From positions 234,796-298,795 of the forward strand of contig MZZL01000401.1 of assembly GCA_002749535.1 (NCBI GenBank): DNA of 64,000 bases. The letters are read 5' to 3'. Each line of letters opens with the position of its first letter. Position 1 is the first letter of the stretch. The notes beneath the pieces are model-generated. The model saw nothing but the letters and a program-made list of their open reading frames with translations. It ran no database searches and had not been told where the DNA came from. Below are positions 23,840 through 35,112 of the stretch, piece after piece. The translations under genes and the position numbers were made by a program. This stretch comes from Apophysomyces variabilis. Lineage: Eukaryota > Mucoromycota > Mucoromycetes > Mucorales > Mucoraceae.

Positions 23840-25441
23840 ATGGATTCCAGAGAAGCTGGTCTCCGTCCTTATGTCTTATTCTGCGTTATTGTCGCCTCGC
23901 TTGGTGCATTAAATTCTGGTTTCAATACCTCCGGTCTGAATATTCCTGGTGATGCTGTCAGATATTGTCCTGGCGTTCCTAAAGGCCAGGTGACCTATTA
24001 CGAAAACTCACCTTTGCCTCAATGTCTTCCTATGGGTGACTGGATTTGGTAAGACACTTTTTTTCCCGTTTTCTATACTTCTGTTTTCGTCCTCGATACT
24101 AAACTTTTTAATTTTCCTCTTAGGGGTGTTGCTACTGGCATGTTTGCCATTGGTGGCTTGCTCGGTGCTATGGTTGCCAATCCTATGGCAAAACGCTTTG
24201 GTCGTCGTGATGCTATGATCCTGATCAATGTTTCCTTCTTTATCGGTGCTACCTTGCTCTCTACTGCTACTACCAGTGCTCAGTTCGCCATTGGCCGTAT
24301 CTTTGTTGGTATCGGCAGTGGTTTCATGACCGTGGTGATCTCCATGTATATTGCCGAAATTTCGCCTCCCAAGTACCGTGGCGCTCTTGGTTCAATGCTC
24401 CAGCTGTTCATGACGATCGGTATTCTTGTTATTGAAGCCATTGGCCTTGGTCTTTCTACCGCTGTCGGTTGGCGTATTGTTGTCGTCATGACAGTTGCAC
24501 CCGCCATTCTTCAGATGGTCTTGCTGCCTTTCTGTGCTCGATCTCCCCGTTGGTTGATTACCGAAAACCGAGTGGACGAGGCTCGTGTTGAACTTCTCAA
24601 GTTGCGAAATGGTGATATTGAAGAAGAATTCGCTGATATGGTCCTTGCCCTGTCCAAGGGTGGTGGTCAGGAGAAGAAGGCTGCTCCAGCTAATGAAGGT
24701 GATTCGGCTGTCGGCTTCCAGGCCAATGAGGAAAAGAGCACGGCCTTTGAATCTGAAGTGTCTCTCACTTTCTGGCAAATCATGAAGATTCCCGTCCTTG
24801 CTATTCTCAGTATCAAAATGATGTTGATCCACGCTGCCTCTCAGTTGACGGGTATCAATGCCATTATGTACTATTCCACCAGTATTTTTGCTTTCTCTTT
24901 CGCAGACAAAGCACCCTATGTCACTGTCGGTGTGGCTGCTCTGAACGTCGTACTAACCTTTGTCGGTCTCGGTCTGATTGATCGTCTCGGTCGCAAGATG
25001 CTTCTTTTGATTTCCGCTGTTGGCATGTGTATCTTTGGCGTCTTGATGTGCATCGGTCTGAAATACGCGATCGGCCCGCTCCAAGTCATCTGTGTGATGT
25101 TGTTCGTTGCCTCCTTTGCTGTTGGTCTCGGTATGATCCCGTTTGTCCTTACCGCCGAAGTTTACCCGACCTACGCTGTTGGTGCTGCTTCTTCTGTTGC
25201 TTTGGCAGTCAACTGGTTAAGTAACTTCGTCATCGGTCTGATCTTCCCCTCTCTGCAGAGTGCATGTGGTCCTTATGTGTTCTTGATCTTCGCCGGTATT
25301 TCCTTTGTCGTCGCCTTTTTCATATTCATCTTCGTTCCTGAGACTAAGAAGAAGTCCATTGAACAACTTGGCCGTGAACTTGGCTGGGCAAATCTCGATC
25401 TGGCAACCCTCTTGGCTGTCAAGGGCAAGGAAACTGACTAA
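23840..25441 (+). CDS. MFS sugar transporter, GLUT-like
   Basis: Two exons (23840-24048 and 24124-25441) encode 508 residues with twelve predicted membrane spans. Motifs of the sugar porter family: RFGRRD after TM2, SGFMTVVISMYIAEISPPKYRG, SPRWL after TM6 (preceded by AR rather than the usual PE), QLTGINAIMYYS in TM7, DRLGRK, and PETKKKS after TM12. The first extracellular loop carries two cysteines. The NSGFNTSGLNIPG start resembles animal GLUTs more than yeast HXTs, as commonly seen in Mucoromycota. Expected substrate is a hexose; specificity cannot be read from sequence. Codon use is strongly biased towards C/T-ending codons compared with neighbours, suggesting high expression. Confidence 0.92.
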
Positions 25442-26034
25442 TCGAAAAAAAAAAAATACAAAACAAAAGCAATCGGATTCCCCGTTGTAATATCATGTCA
25501 TTCATCCCTTCACCATTCTTTTCTTTTATCTTTTTCTCTATTTCTATTTTCTTCCCCACTCCTCTTGTCTAATCATTGTACAGTAGTCATATTCTTTCTC
25601 GTTTCATCCTTTTTTTATCGTCCAATCCAACATATACAGAAATATAGTTTATCAGCTGTATTAAAATTAAAATGAATGGCATTCAACTTTTTCAAAGTAT
25701 TATTTTTTTGTTTCCATGACAATCTGCAAGGCAATGGTTTCTATCTGTAAAACTAATCTTTCGCTCTTTTGTCTTGCGTCCCAAAGCGCTTGTGCCCTTT
25801 CTTTTTCTTTTCTCCTTCTTCGGTTCGTATATTATGACACAACTTGAATGACCAAACCTTTTTCAACAGCTCTGAAAAAAACAAAAACCAAAAAAAAAAA
25901 AAAAGGAAGAAAACATAAGAGAAACAGGATCTATCTACGCGTTGATTTTGCACTGCTTCATTTCTACAGAGAAAGAAGTAGGGTTTCTTGGCGATTGGGG
26001 TAACTCATGGTTTCTCCGCGGATGGAAAAAAAAA

Positions 26035-26283
26035 ATGACGATTGCCAAGCAAACGCTTCCTTTCTTTTACGTTTTTCTTGTGTTGTTCTGCAAGACTTTG
26101 ATCGAATACGAACAGTTCTATTTCTTTGAAAACAAGGTGTTTGTGGAAGAGAAGCAAAAGCCTTTATTTACGGATCAAAAATTTCCTAAAACGATTTATG
26201 CGAGGATCTTACCTGAAAAGGAGCGAATGACAATTGTTTCTTTTTCAACGGGTGGCGACCGATTTTGCCAAGAGGGAAAATGA
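26035..26283 (+). CDS. Hypothetical 82-residue ORF with hydrophobic N-terminus
   Basis: The first 22 residues include a hydrophobic run (LPFFYVFLVLFC) that could be a signal peptide or anchor; the rest is charged and aromatic. No recognised family, no intron and no clear promoter. May be fortuitous. Confidence 0.2.
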   Translation: MTIAKQTLPFFYVFLVLFCKTLIEYEQFYFFENKVFVEEKQKPLFTDQKFPKTIYARILPEKERMTIVSFSTGGDRFCQEGK

Positions 26284-26643
26284 CATGCAAACACTAACCC
26301 ATACATACATACATTGAACCAGAGTTGGGTCGCCAAGAACTCACACTTTGGTTTTCTATGCTGACAACTTTTTTTTGCTTACCTGTTTCTTATTGTTTGT
26401 TATGTAGAGCAAAAAAAGGCTAGTATCCAATTACTTATTTTACATAAAAAGAGGAAACCTTGTCATCCGTTTCGCAAATCTTGGCAAAAATATATGCCAA
26501 TGTAAGGGTGTGTTTGTGTATGTCTATGTACCTGTCTATACAACAGAGAGCGAGCGAAAGATGTCCAATGAATCATTGCCAAGCCAAATAATGTTGAGTT
26601 GGGGGGAGGGATGAGGAGTGATGGAAGCATACACCCACATACG

Positions 26644-26665
26644 CATATATATATATATATATATA
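26644..26665. repeat. TA dinucleotide microsatellite
   Basis: About eleven AT/TA units, flanked by CATACGCA on the left and CATGCATGCA on the right, between genes. Confidence 0.9.
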
Positions 26666-26974
26666 CATGCATGCACAAAGATACAGTCTTGGATGGGTGG
26701 GGGGGAACAGGTAATCTACAAAAGTGATGATGTACGGGAAAAAGAACCCATTGCAGCATAGTTTACTTTTGCCAAGAACTTTTTAAACTGCTCTCCACAC
26801 GTCGATCAGTAAGCAAAACCAGGCTACTTGTTTCAATGTCCGCTACCATTAATCTCTCTCCAAGCAGATCCCCATGCCCTTTTTCTCTCTCTTCTGTTCT
26901 GCCCTTTTTTAAAGCCTGTCAAACTCTCCCACTTTTCTAATCTCTTCTTGTTCCTTTCCTTTTTTTTTCTCTTC

Positions 26975-28090
26975 ATGCAGTCCTCTAATACCAGTAATCA
27001 AACTATGGCTAATACCGCTACAAACATACCCACCTGTTTTCCTTCACCGCCTACCTCACCAGAAAATGAATCATCATTAGCTCACAAACGGAAACGTTCT
27101 ATCAGTTCTACTGCATCCCATCCAAGAAAACAGGTCAAACTCGATATCTCTGCTCTTGAACGATATTTAACCCTAGGTGGGTCACCCAATGTACACGATC
27201 AACGACGAGGATGGAATCTTCTTTGTTGGGCCTGTCAGAGTAGGTCTGAACCAGCCCTCAGATTACTACTCCAACAAGGCGATATTGATCCCAACGCATC
27301 TAAAAATGGGATGACCGCGCTTCATACCGCAGCCTCTATGGGCTTCCTTGCCGGCCTGAACCTAATATTACAACATCCCCATGTCGACCTGCACGCAACC
27401 AATCACCTCGGTCAAACAGCTGTCCACTGCGCAGTACAAGCAAACCAACAGGAATGTCTTCTCGCCCTTCTCGAAGCAGGCGCACGCCTCGATATTCGTG
27501 ATCGACAAGGAAGGCATCCTCTTCATATCGCCATACTTCACCGCCATCTTACTTGTGTCCAAACCATCCTCGATCGTCGCGGTAGAAATAACCCAACGAA
27601 CCTCGACATGTTCGACACGATGATGGAAGAAGCCGTTCGAGCAGGTTATGCGCCCGTGCTGGAACTTCTGCTGCGCGAATGCCCAGAAAGACCAAGCCAT
27701 TTGGTTCGCTCGGCCGTGTTCTGGAACAGACTTGAATGCCTTCATCTCCTCATACAAGCAGGTTGCGATGTGGTCACTGCCTCAGACGATGAGGATCCTT
27801 CCGATACGCCCCTTTACCGAGCCGTTCAACAACGAAAACTGGATCTTGTTCGAGTACTACGCGCAGCAGGAGCAAATCCATGCCATCGCAACGGTCTCAA
27901 CCCATCCCTACTGTACGCTGCCAATCATGGCTTTCTGGAAATGATACCCCTCCTATTAACTAACACTACATCCGACGATTGTATTTATCAAGCAGCCCTT
28001 CTCTCTGATTCGGTTGGCCGACGACGACAGTTTCTCTCCATCATTCAGGCTTGGAAAGCCAAATTATGTAAATCTTCAACTCCACTGTAA
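26975..28090 (+). CDS. Ankyrin-repeat protein
   Basis: Single exon of 371 residues from ATG 26975. An N-terminal Ser/Thr/Pro-rich segment holds a basic KRKRS patch, a likely nuclear signal, followed by about six or seven ankyrin repeats. Clear units include GMTALHTAASMGFLAGLNLI, GQTAVHCAVQANQQECLLAL, GRHPLHIAILHRHLTCVQTI and DTPLYRAVQQRKLDLVRVL. Repeats of this type bind protein partners; the partner cannot be inferred. The 5' leader is strongly pyrimidine-rich. It lacks any catalytic or membrane domain. Confidence 0.85.
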   Translation: MQSSNTSNQTMANTATNIPTCFPSPPTSPENESSLAHKRKRSISSTASHPRKQVKLDISALERYLTLGGSPNVHDQRRGWNLLCWACQSRSEPALRLLLQQGDIDPNASKNGMTALHTAASMGFLAGLNLILQHPHVDLHATNHLGQTAVHCAVQANQQECLLALLEAGARLDIRDRQGRHPLHIAILHRHLTCVQTILDRRGRNNPTNLDMFDTMMEEAVRAGYAPVLELLLRECPERPSHLVRSAVFWNRLECLHLLIQAGCDVVTASDDEDPSDTPLYRAVQQRKLDLVRVLRAAGANPCHRNGLNPSLLYAANHGFLEMIPLLLTNTTSDDCIYQAALLSDSVGRRRQFLSIIQAWKAKLCKSSTPL

Positions 28091-28368
28091 AACATTTTAC
28101 TGACTCCATCGGGTCGATTATATATTTATATATAAAAGAAAGAAAAGTACCGTGTTTTTTGCTTTTTGCGGCATCTTCATTTCAAAGAGATTTCAAGACG
28201 AATGGAACTAATATGTTCCGGACATGGCTGACAGGATGATAAAGAAAAAAGATGGGATATATGCCATAGTCGCAAAAGGAATGGGAAGGGGGGGAAAGGA
28301 CGATTGCCAACCTTTTGTTTTCTTCTTTTCTTTGGTTCATTGGCTTGTAAATTTCTTCTTTTCTGTGC

Positions 28369-29526
28369 TCATTGACCTCGACAATCACCGAAAGCTAGGT
28401 AAATCCGATTAGACAAACATGAGCCTTCACATAGTTTTGTTTTACCTGGGAAACCACAGACAGAAGCTGCCATGAAGTAGGCAATGAGCTAAAGGGAACA
28501 ATAAAAAAAAAGTAATTGTAAATGTGAGAAAATACCGTTGTATCCAAGAACTTACGAAACAAGCCAAGCCGATCATGCACATTAATTTTGTGTTCTTCCA
28601 CCACATGGCTCGCTACCGTAGAATCCGCATTAACAGACACAGATTCCTTTCTGGAGACTTTTTTTAATTCATCTTTGTTACCTTTAATTGAGTGCTACGT
28701 TTCTTGAAGGCAAATGCTTGCTGATTTAGATTGTCTGTCTTGTCAACGAGCAATTCAATTCGTTCACCACGCTCAAGTACCCGCTCTATATTTTCTCCGT
28801 TCAATTATCCAGTAAAGCAAGGAAAACAGAAAAGGAAAAACAAAAAGAAGCTTTCTTTTTTTGCATTACCAACATTGTGAACCATAACATCCTTGACTTG
28901 TTCAATTTCACCGTGTACTTGCTTCAATCGATCCGAATTTGGATTGTTTGAAAAGTATTCCTGCAAAAGAGAGGGGAAGGTATCAATACCAAAGGCTGGG
29001 CTTTTGATCCGTATTCTCCCATCTTTTCTTTTTCTTACCATTTGCTTGGCGATTGTTCGTGAAAATTCGTTCAAACCATATGGTGGTGACTGTAATGCCC
29101 TCTCAGCACCATAAGCTTCCAGGAACTTTTCCTTCAAATCTTGGAGAAATGCAAATGGAATACGGCGACCAAACGAATCATTGGCCATGCACATGTAAGT
29201 AATTCCATCCTCACAAATGTAATGGAAAAGGTAACTACAAGAAAGAAACAAAAAAAAGGAGGAACTTCTTGTAAACACGACGAGATTTGACTATTTGCCG
29301 CTCGTCATACCGATCATAGACATAGGTGAGCTTTGAATTGTTAGGTGGGATTTTTTCCAGAATGGCCTGAGTGACTGGAGATAAAAGAAAGAGAGAGACA
29401 GGTCAAAAGGAATCAAGCAAGAATAATCCAAGCCTTTGGGAATGTACCTGTGGCAAAATTGCCAGAGCTGTTGGTATGTTCAGCTAGAATGATTGAACCA
29501 TGAGCAATGAGACCGTAGATGAGCAT
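28369..29526 (-). CDS. VAMP7-type longin R-SNARE
   Basis: Eight short exons on the minus strand: 29448-29526, 29311-29374, 29039-29234, 28870-28960, 28682-28794, 28556-28612, 28446-28488 and 28369-28394. They join in frame to 222 residues, about the length of human VAMP7. Order: longin domain beginning MLIYGLIAHGSIILAEHT, with ILEKIPPNNSKLTYVYDR and YLFHYICEDGITYMCMA; R-SNARE helix with VKDVMVHNVENIERVLERGE (central Arg) and LLVDKTDNL; then MWWKNTKLMCMIGL leading into the membrane anchor split by an intron (LIAYFMAASVCGF). Expected to act in vacuole/endosome fusion, the Nyv1/VAMP7 step. The intron at 28961-29038 is a multiple of three without stops. The final exon is the least certain: without that intron the frame reads through to the same stop. 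Confidence 0.9.
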
Positions 29527-30044
29527 ATTTGTTGCAGGTAAAAAAGAAATACAGAGAGAGAGAGAAGGAGAAAAGGGAAGGGAGAGGGGCTTGATTGTGT
29601 GAGATGCCGATTTCACACTCCGTCTGAAGGGAAAAAAAACCAGTTGCTTTTTTTTTTGTCTCAAATCTTGTTTAAACCCTTTCTTTTCCTTTGTTCTCTT
29701 CTCTTTCTCTTCATTGTAAACTTTTAGTATTATAGAGAAGAAAACAAGGCCAAAAACGAGACGAAGGAGCAATTATAGAACTGACGATGAAAATTTGGGA
29801 CTAAATGACTTGATGATGAGATAAAAAAATGTTATGTTAAATGAAATGTCGGTGGATACATGCGGGAATGTGGGAAAATGCCTGTGTTTGCGTGTATGTA
29901 TGTGTGCGTGTATATGTGTCTGCGCGTGTGAGTGTTGTGTATGTTCGCGTGCGTGTCTCTGTGCATGTGTAATATATAATGTATAACATATAACATTAAA
30001 TGAAAAAAGAAAGAAAAAAAAAGTCTATGCTTTTCATTTGTAGG
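29527..30044. other. Intergenic region with TG-rich alternating tract
   Basis: Lies between the 5' end of the VAMP7 gene and the 3' end of the PX-AGC kinase gene, both on the minus strand. It includes a CT/GA run near 29553-29580 and the TG-rich tract at 29882-29970. No gene seen. Confidence 0.6.
29882..29970. repeat. Degenerate TG-rich, alternating purine-pyrimidine tract
   Basis: About 90 bases dominated by TG/TGTA/GCGTG units. Alternating purine-pyrimidine DNA of this length is capable of left-handed (Z) conformation in principle. Confidence 0.8.
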
Positions 30045-32576
30045 TCATCGGTGATTGGTGTAAAAGGCGGGCTGACGATGTAGGCGACGTCCATCCTCAC
30101 TTGATGGGGTCTGATCTTCACTCGTGCCATAATCACTTAAGAACTCAGGCTCCGACAGGTCAGCATAACTGTCATTAGGCTGGATATCACTCTCCGTGTA
30201 AAAATCATAGGTCACGCCGTCGCTATCATTGTAGAACCCTAGAAGTCGGCCCTGCTCTTCGTTCTCTTCTTTAGTTTCCGCAATGGATGAACCAAGATAG
30301 TGGCTGTCATTGTAAGAATACCCATTGAAGGCTTGCTGAACGCTCTGACTAAGCAATGCATCGTCTACTACAGGGCTTAGACGAGGTGACATCCGGAGGA
30401 AATCTTCATCAAAATTGCTAAAGTCGGTTTCCGAATGTAGATTCGGCACATACGGCGGCCGGATCCGCTTGTGATACACATCCGACCAATCCAAGATATC
30501 AAAATACGGGTGTGAACGGATGGTGATTGGACCATCAGGTCCAGCTCCTAGTCGCACCGTCGGCTCACGTTCTAATAGCCCACGAATAAAGTCAGCGGTG
30601 AGGGGATCAAAATCCTCGGGGAACTCCAGTTCGTCTTCAAGCACTCTACGGTACATTTCCGAATGTGTTTCTGCCCAGAATGGAGTCACTCCCGTTAACA
30701 TCTCGAACAAGATAGTCCCAAGGCTCCAAAAGTCGACGGCAAACGAATAGTCCTCCGATTGCAATATCTCCGGTGCCAGATACTCTGCAGTGCCACAGAA
30801 CGTTCTGGTCCGCTGGTCCTCGTTGTCGGGCATGAATTGTTTCGATAGCCCAAAATCGGTCAGGACAACGTGGCCATCAGCAGCCAATAAGATATTCTCA
30901 GGCTTCAAATCTCTGTGTAATAAGAAAAAGAAGAAACAAAATAAATAATTTAGGATCAAAAGCTGCTTTTTCATATCTGCTATGTCTTTTTGCTCACAAA
31001 CGAGCTTTGCATAAAGGAAATGAAACAACACTTTACCTATACAAAATACCTAGTCGATGCAACTCCTGCATTCCTAACAGGATTTCTGCGGTGTACAGTC
31101 TGCATCGCTCGGGTGGAAACCGTACAAATTTTGTTAGCTGAGTGGCAAGATCACCTCCGACGTGATAGTCTAATACAAGAAAGAGTTGGCTGGCATCTTG
31201 GAAAGAATGATGCAATTTAATAAGAAATGGGTGTCGTATCGAAGCAATGGTTGCCAGGATATCACGTTCCATCTTAGTATGCTCAATCTCCCTTTGAGTC
31301 ACAACCCATTCTTTACTGATGGCCTTGAGAGCTAAAAGTCGAGAGGATCGCTGATGACGAACAAGTAATACCTGTTACTCTCCGTGGTAAGTATCTCATC
31401 AAAGATTGTCCTTGCTGAGTTTCAGTCCTACCTTGCCCATGCATCCTTTGCCAAGAACTTTGATAAATTGGAAATCTTGAATCGTCATCTTGCGCTTCAT
31501 AACCGGTTCATCGTTTTTCTGATCTTCTTCCTCCTCCTCGTCATCATCATCATCATCTGTCATCGACATGTGTTGAGGTTCTTCCGAGTTTCGGCCGAGA
31601 TAAATTTGGGAGTCAGACATAGCAATAGATGCAATGGAATGGACTGATGACCTGGAGGATGTGTTTGATGACGAGATACTCAAGATGGATGCAGGATGAA
31701 GGGACGAAGATCTCCTGGCAGAAGCTTCTGGTGAAGTCAAACTAAAGTCCTCCGAAACTCTGTTGCGTTCTTCCTCCAGCACACGCTGATGCACATAGTT
31801 TTCAACCAGTGCTTTGGGTGATACTGAATCCTCTTCGCGCTGGACCGATAAAAAATCACGAAATACAGTCGATCGACCGATCACAGGGTCCAGCGCACAT
31901 TTTCGCAGATAGTTCTCAATTTTCTCGCAATTGGAACGCTGGTTTTTCAGTTTGGCCATGCGAGAAAACAGTGCTCGAAATCTTTTACGCCCTGGAAATC
32001 TGTACCTATTCATCGAAAGCTCCAGATGTGGCTCAGAGATTTGTGGAAGTGATACTTTCGATTTACGGTAATGTCGCTTGATCTTGTTCAAAGGAATAAG
32101 CATCCATCTTTCCTAAAATAACAGGTACCCACTTACCATCATGTCCAGCTCTATGAAATCAGGCACAAAACGAACAAGTGACAGAATGCGATGTTTATCT
32201 TCGATAATGACATTAAACAACTAAACGGTTTGGGTTAAGCTCATAAGTTTGCCACTTTCATTTTTTGAGGAGGAGATACAGCGGATTTTAACTCCTTCCG
32301 TCGTCATGGGCTATGTTTCAGATGGTTGCCCTAGAGCGGCATATATGCATCCCCCTTTTTTAGACTTACCGTCAGCACTTGCCTTGTTGAACGTTTCTTC
32401 ACATTCACTCCGTGGACCATCAATGTTGACTCGATGACTGCGATCTCAAGAAGAGCTCCATCATCGTGACTTAGGACGCTGCAACTTGAAGTTGGAGAGT
32501 TTCCTGAGGATGCTGATGTAGCCGTCGTAACCACACATGGTCGTTGTGGTTGCGGTGCGGTTGTTTCGGACTGCAT
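30045..32576 (-). CDS. PX-domain AGC protein kinase (SGK3/Ypk-like)
   Basis: Multi-exon gene on the minus strand from ATG 32576 to the TGA at 30045-30047. N-terminus is Ser/Thr/Pro-rich; then a PX-like domain interrupted by introns (FNVIIEDKHRILSLVRFVPD, FIELD, then RFPGRKRFRALF and a C-terminal helix ending STVFRDFL). A serine-rich, acidic linker (DDDDDDEEEEEDQ) follows, then the kinase domain: GKGCMGKV loop, LALKAISKE lysine, [10 protein letters not shown] across an intron, DFGLSK, activation loop TFCGTAEYLAPEIL (PDK1 site), and VDFWSLGTILFEMLTG. A hydrophobic motif FNGYSY matches the FxxF/Y-S/T-Y of SGK/Ypk kinases. About 100 residues continue past that motif. PX domains bind phosphoinositides, so an endosomal or vacuolar location is inferred. 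Confidence 0.88.
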
Positions 32577-33422
32577 TCCGTTACAAAACTAGAAACAAGA
32601 AAAAGAGAAAAATAGAGCGCAGGCGGAGTCTCTGTTTTTTATATTTCGGTTCACTTGTTTTTTTTTGCGCCTTCTGTATTTCTTTTTTGAATATTGTATA
32701 TAAAATGTTCACTTAGAAGCAAAGATCTATTCCTTAACATCTTGATTTGGACCATGTAAAACGTTTTGGTTTCCACGTGTAAAGAAAAAGTAAGTTTGAA
32801 GCACTTTGTATGAATGCGCGCAAATCAAACGAAGCATAGACCTGGGTAAGCCAATGCAGAGCAACTCGCTTCGTGTCACATGTCAACCATTATTAATTGT
32901 TTGGACGACGAAACATGACCTGCCTCCTCGCTCCTCTTCTTTCATCGTGCTTCGTGTAGCCCTTTAAAACAAACATCGATGCGCAATAAATATAATGGTT
33001 GAGCAAGTGAGCGTCATAGGCTGCGTGACAAGTCCATGGTTCCATTCTATCAGAAAAGGAACTTAAATTAACCAAGGTCATCGGATCAAGAAGGAATGAA
33101 GATCTTACTGTGTCCGATACTGTATGGAATCTTCTCTATCTCGTGCAACGCCTGACCAAATCACACACACACACATACACACCCTCTTTATATCCCTGTC
33201 TCCCCGCTCTTCATTCATAAGTCTCAAAGATGGTATACAATTGAATAATGCGAGATAACGTGCAAAAGTGTGCTATCACCTGTTGTTGTCACATTCCGCA
33301 ATGTGGTCAGCTATCAGTCTCTCTCTGATTTTTTTTGCGATAGCAATAACCATTAAAATGGGGTAAGATTTTTAATGTTTGTTGTCTTGTTTTTTCTTGT
33401 TGTTCCATATCTCTCGCCCCTT
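32577..33422. other. Divergent intergenic region between PX-AGC kinase and subtilase
   Basis: Holds the two divergent promoters. It contains a short CA microsatellite (33164-33182) followed by TTTATA and pyrimidine-rich sequence, and a palindrome CACATTCCGCAATGTG at 33290-33305. No gene seen. Confidence 0.55.
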
Positions 33423-34946
33423 ATGAAGTTTACCATTGTAACAAGCGCCTTAATTTTGACTGGTTATGCCCTGGCTGTGCCGCTGGACCGTCAACAGCAG
33501 GTTTTTGGCGTTCATGACAATTTGGCGCCACTTTATGTTAGCGGCGATTCCATTGCCGATTCATACATTATCATGCTTAAGAATAACTTGTCTCCTCAAG
33601 ACCTGGCGAATCATGCTACATGGATTAAATCTACGGTGGAAAGGACAGATCGCTCATGGTTCTTAGATTCACGGAATGGTATTCAGCATGTTTATGACAC
33701 GCCATATATCAAAGGTTACTCTGGCCGGTTTGATGATGCGATAATTAGACTGATACGGTCTTCGCCTGATGTAATGTATCCTAAAAGCAATTTATTTGTG
33801 ACAAAGCTAACTAATCACTTACAGGTTGCATATATCGAAAGAGATTCCATGGTATATGCAAACGAACTGCAGCGTGATGCACCATGGGGTCTAGCTCGCG
33901 TGTCTCAACGGGAAAAACTTTCCTCTGGCAATTACGAGTACCAATACGAGGAGAATGGTGGCGAAGGAGTCAAGGTCTATGTCATTGATACAGGTATCAA
34001 TATAGACCATGAAGATTTTGAAGGTAGAGCCATCTGGGGTATCACTGTCCCCAAGAACGATAAAAATGAAGACGGAAATGGCCATGGGTCCCACGTAGCT
34101 GGTACCATTGCTGGTAAAACTTTTGGTGTGGCTAAGAAGGCTCAGCCTGTGGCCGTTAAAGTCCTGCGATCCAATGGGTCCGGTACCATGAGTGATGTGA
34201 TCAAGGGCGTCGATTGGTCTATAGGACAACACGAAGGTGATAAGGCTGCTGCTAAACGGGCCGGAAAGAAATTCAAGGGTTCCGTTGCCAACATGAGCTT
34301 GGGTGGGCCTAATTCACCAGCTTTGAATGACGTTGTCAATAGGGTAAGTATCTATAAAGGGAATCACCATGCATGAGGCTGACACTTTTGCTGATTTATT
34401 TGTTTAATTTTGCCCTATTTAGGCTGTAGAAGCCGGCATTGTGTTTGCTGTCGCCGCTGGAAATGAGAATGACGATGCTTGCTACTATTCTCCATCAGGT
34501 GCAGAACGTGCTATCACCGTAGGAGCAACCTCAGTCATTGACGAACGTGCTTTTTTCTCGAATTATGGCAAATGCGTTGATGTGTTTGCTCCTGGACTGA
34601 ACATTTTGTCTGTCTGGCGTGGTAGTAAAGATGCTACGAGGACAATTTCTGGCACAAGTAAGTCCATTCTCTTGTCCCTTGCTCTCTTTTGCATGCTAAG
34701 TTCCCTTTCACTTTCCTTTCAGGTATGGCATCACCCCATGTCGCCGGTTTAGCTGCCTATTTCCTTAGTTTGGAAGACTCTGAAACTACTGCCGATGCCA
34801 TCAAAGCCAAGATCTTGAGTTTGGCCACGAAGGACATCTTGGACAAGATTCCCGAAGACACTCCAAATCTTCTAGTATTTAATAACGTCACTGGCCACAC
34901 ACAATCCAAACACAGCCCTTTGAAAGCTATTTTAGGGGATATCTAG
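33423..34946 (+). CDS. Subtilisin-like serine protease (proteinase K/cerevisin type, S8)
   Basis: Four exons (33423-33770, 33825-34343, 34423-34657, 34723-34946) join in frame to 441 residues. MKFTIVTSALILTGYALA is a signal peptide, followed by an I9-type propeptide (SYIIMLKNNLSP) and the mature domain starting near APWGLARVS. The catalytic triad is complete: Asp171 in VYVIDTGI, His202 in GNGHGSHVAGT, Ser368 in GTSMASPHVAG, the last split by intron 3. An in-frame ATG at 33375 would add 16 hydrophobic residues; 33423 is preferred because it begins a standard signal peptide. The first intron (54 bases) is a multiple of three without stops. Likely a vacuolar or extracellular protease; the tail shows no anchor. 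Confidence 0.94.
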
Positions 34947-35112
34947 CCTAATAGCAAATCTATATATTACTCTCCCTTTAACTCAGTGTAATACGCCTAC
35001 ACTATTATTACTTTCTTTTTCTTTCTCTACTCCAATAATATGCAGACTCAATGTCAGCGGATACTCCCTTTTCTATTGTTTTAGCATGACATTTGTGATT
35101 TCATAAAACGGG

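Larger units (their letters stand above)
25442..26974. other. Intergenic 1.5 kb between sugar transporter and ankyrin protein
   Basis: AT-rich with homopolymer runs, one small ORF (26035-26283, listed separately), a TA microsatellite at about 26644-26665, and a T/C-rich leader directly before the ankyrin gene ATG. Confidence 0.5.
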
